Shown here in pieces: positions 43,966 through 45,189 of a stretch of 45,189 nucleotides of DNA. The notes beneath the pieces were generated by a model that was not told the origin of the DNA, searched no databases, and saw only the letters and a list, made by a program, of their open reading frames with translations. Source of the DNA: Candidatus Alistipes merdigallinarum (lineage in GTDB: Bacteria > Bacteroidota > Bacteroidia > Bacteroidales > Rikenellaceae); the NCBI GenBank assembly GCA_019119305.1, contig DWXH01000013.1, positions 1 to 45,189 on the forward strand. Direction: 5' to 3'. Numbering within the stretch: position 1 is the stretch's first letter; every line of letters starts with the position of its first letter. Made by a program: the position numbers and the translations under genes.

Positions 43966-44871
43966 ATGTTGTCGCTATATACCTTAGTCGCTTCCTCGCA
44001 AGCCGTTGCCGACACGCTCCACCGAGAGATTCTGGCAAAAAAGCTCGAAACCCTTTCACAAATGTCGGCCGAAGAGTTGACCAGCATGGCAGTCAAATGG
44101 GTTCTCAGCCTGTCGGCCCGTGTTCTGATCGCATTGGCGATCTTCTTCATCGGCCGTTGGATCATTCGTTATCTGAAAAAAATCGTACGCCGCATGATGG
44201 AACGACGTGCCGTCGATCCATCGCTCAAAAGCTTTTTGCTGAATCTGATCAGCATTACGCTTACCCTGTTCCTGATTATCGTCATCATCGGCATATTGGG
44301 TATCGACACCACCTCGTTCGTTGCCATCTTCGCATCGGCAGGTCTGGCCATCGGCATGGCTTTGAGCGGCACGTTGCAAAATTTTGCCGGGGGTGTGATG
44401 ATCCTTATTTTCAAACCGTTCCGCGTAGGTGATTTCATCGAAGCTCAAGGCCAGACCGGAACCGTCAAAGAGATTCAGCTCTTCAACACCGTAATCAATA
44501 CGACTGACAACAAAACCATCATGATCCCCAACGGAGGCATCTCCACCGGAATCATAAACAACTACTCGAAAGAGAGCATCCGCCGTGTAGAATGGACCTT
44601 CGGCATCGGATACGGTGACGACTACGATCTGGCCAAGGCGACGATCGCCTCGATGCTCGACCAAGACGAACGCGTGCTGAAAGAGCCGGCCTATTTTATC
44701 GCGTTGTCGAGCCTCGGAGACAGCTCGGTGAACATCGTCGTGCGGGCCTGGACCAGTACCGGCGATTTCTGGAACGTCTTTTTCGACATGAACGAAAAGG
44801 TTTACAAACAATTCGCTGTTGTCGGACTGAATATTCCTTACCCGCAAATGGATGTACACATCCATCAGTAA
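43966..44871 (+). CDS. mscS: Small-conductance mechanosensitive channel (MscS family)
   Basis: An inner-membrane channel that opens under tension during osmotic downshock (301 aa). There are three membrane helices: ~43-65, ~83-108 and the pore helix SAGLAIGMALSGTLQNFAGG (~125-144). The beta domain has PFRVGDFIEAQGQTGTVKEI (~154-173) and NTTDNKTIMIPNG (~181). The vestibule domain ends VGLNIPYPQMDVHIHQ. The first 40 residues form an amphipathic helix typical for the family. It starts 31 bases after the last SDR gene with no terminator between, and a strong terminator follows. Cotranscription with the reductases is likely but a functional link is unproven. Confidence 0.96.
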   Translation: MLSLYTLVASSQAVADTLHREILAKKLETLSQMSAEELTSMAVKWVLSLSARVLIALAIFFIGRWIIRYLKKIVRRMMERRAVDPSLKSFLLNLISITLTLFLIIVIIGILGIDTTSFVAIFASAGLAIGMALSGTLQNFAGGVMILIFKPFRVGDFIEAQGQTGTVKEIQLFNTVINTTDNKTIMIPNGGISTGIINNYSKESIRRVEWTFGIGYGDDYDLAKATIASMLDQDERVLKEPAYFIALSSLGDSSVNIVVRAWTSTGDFWNVFFDMNEKVYKQFAVVGLNIPYPQMDVHIHQ

Positions 44872-44899
44872 TCCTTACGGCACCAATATTCTATACCGC

Positions 44900-44932
44900 G
44901 AAGGGGGCGAACTTAAAAAGTTCGCCCCCTTC
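44900..44932 (+). terminator. Terminator after mscS
   Basis: A 14-15-bp stem (GAAGGGGGCGAACTT / AAGTTCGCCCCCTTC) with a 3-base A-rich loop lies 28 bases past the mscS stop. The following sequence is only moderately T-rich (GTTGCTTT). Confidence 0.8.
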
Positions 44933-45107
44933 GTTGCTTTGCAGCCCCTGCAACAACATTTTATCCGACGCACGCACTCTGCCATGTGGTTCGAGGAAAT
45001 CCATCAACGACACTCCTGCAGCAAGGCTTCTCGTATCAGAAAATTTCACACACTTTTTAATTAACGTGAGTTCGACCAAATTTATATCAAATATAATATA
45101 TTGATTA

Positions 45108-45139
45108 TTAGTAAAATAGCGAAAGTTTTTGTAAATTTG
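45108..45139 (+). promoter_or_regulatory. Promoter for the gene at the right edge
   Basis: TTAG (45108-45111), 20 bases, then TAAATTTG (45132-45139) is close to the Bacteroidetes consensus, with one mismatch in the -33 element. It lies 37 bases before an ATG at 45177. The rest of 44933-45107 shows only a 6-bp TTGCAG/CTGCAA hairpin (44938-44953). Confidence 0.65.
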
Positions 45140-45176
45140 AATAAGCAAAAAACAACAAAAAACAAAAACAATCGCT

Positions 45177-45189
45177 ATGATGATCACCG
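45177..45189 (+). CDS. Partial CDS, first codons only
   Basis: ATGATGATCACC starts here, 37 bases after a good promoter -7 box and in an A-rich leader typical of the phylum. Only four codons (MMIT) are in the window, so nothing can be said of its product. Confidence 0.45.

Noticed and set aside
44891-45187. 98-codon minus-strand ORF at the right end
   Set aside because: It reads through the mscS terminator palindrome and a plus-strand promoter, and has no recognisable domain.
1-45189. CRISPR array, insertion sequence or prophage
   Set aside because: No regularly spaced repeats, transposase, integrase or phage genes were seen; the gene content is mainly core chromosomal.

Overview
The window is a chromosomal stretch from a Bacteroidales bacterium. 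A gut Rikenellaceae such as Alistipes is my best guess, but that is an inference from gene content, not from a marker search. Supporting signs are promoters of the Bacteroidetes type (TTTG, 19-21 bases, TAnnTTTG), tRNA genes without an encoded CCA, few strong Shine-Dalgarno sequences, a fused nuoCD inside a complex I operon lacking nuoE/F/G, a two-ExbD Ton operon, and a GH78 rhamnosidase.

Layout. 1-285 holds no gene. A tRNA-Ser(GGA) at 286-373 is followed by a leftward block: tatD, dprA, a secreted GH78 alpha-L-rhamnosidase, ksgA, a lipoprotein with a transglutaminase-like core, and recQ. From 10 kb the genes run rightward: lptB-aroA-aroC, then yceD(DUF177)-rpmF-plsX-fabH behind a textbook promoter, then tRNA-Arg(CCT) and a terminator. 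From 16.3 to 23.1 kb a leftward operon handles cobalamin and cobinamide uptake and nucleotide-loop assembly: btuF, btuC, btuD, cobU, cobT, cobS, cobC and a tiny Cys-containing ORF. It sits behind a cobalamin riboswitch, with an intrinsic terminator just before the first gene. 23.2-33.1 kb is the complete leftward operon nuoA-B-CD-H-I-J-K-L-M-N. 33.4-39.4 kb encodes a TPR protein, a PstS-like lipoprotein, a small membrane protein, TonB, two ExbD and ExbB, the energising module for TonB-dependent outer-membrane uptake.

The most interesting part is 40.2-43.9 kb, transcribed rightward. It encodes a membrane steroid 5-alpha-reductase strikingly like the eukaryotic SRD5A enzymes, an Old Yellow Enzyme-type flavin reductase, and two different short-chain dehydrogenases with overlapping ends. 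Together they look like a reductive pathway for 3-oxo-delta4 steroids or bile acids, able to yield 5-alpha (allo) or 5-beta products and to reduce keto groups. An MscS channel gene follows 31 bases later. The window ends with a promoter and the first codons of another gene.

All assignments come from reading motifs, lengths and neighbourhood by eye. No database search was possible.
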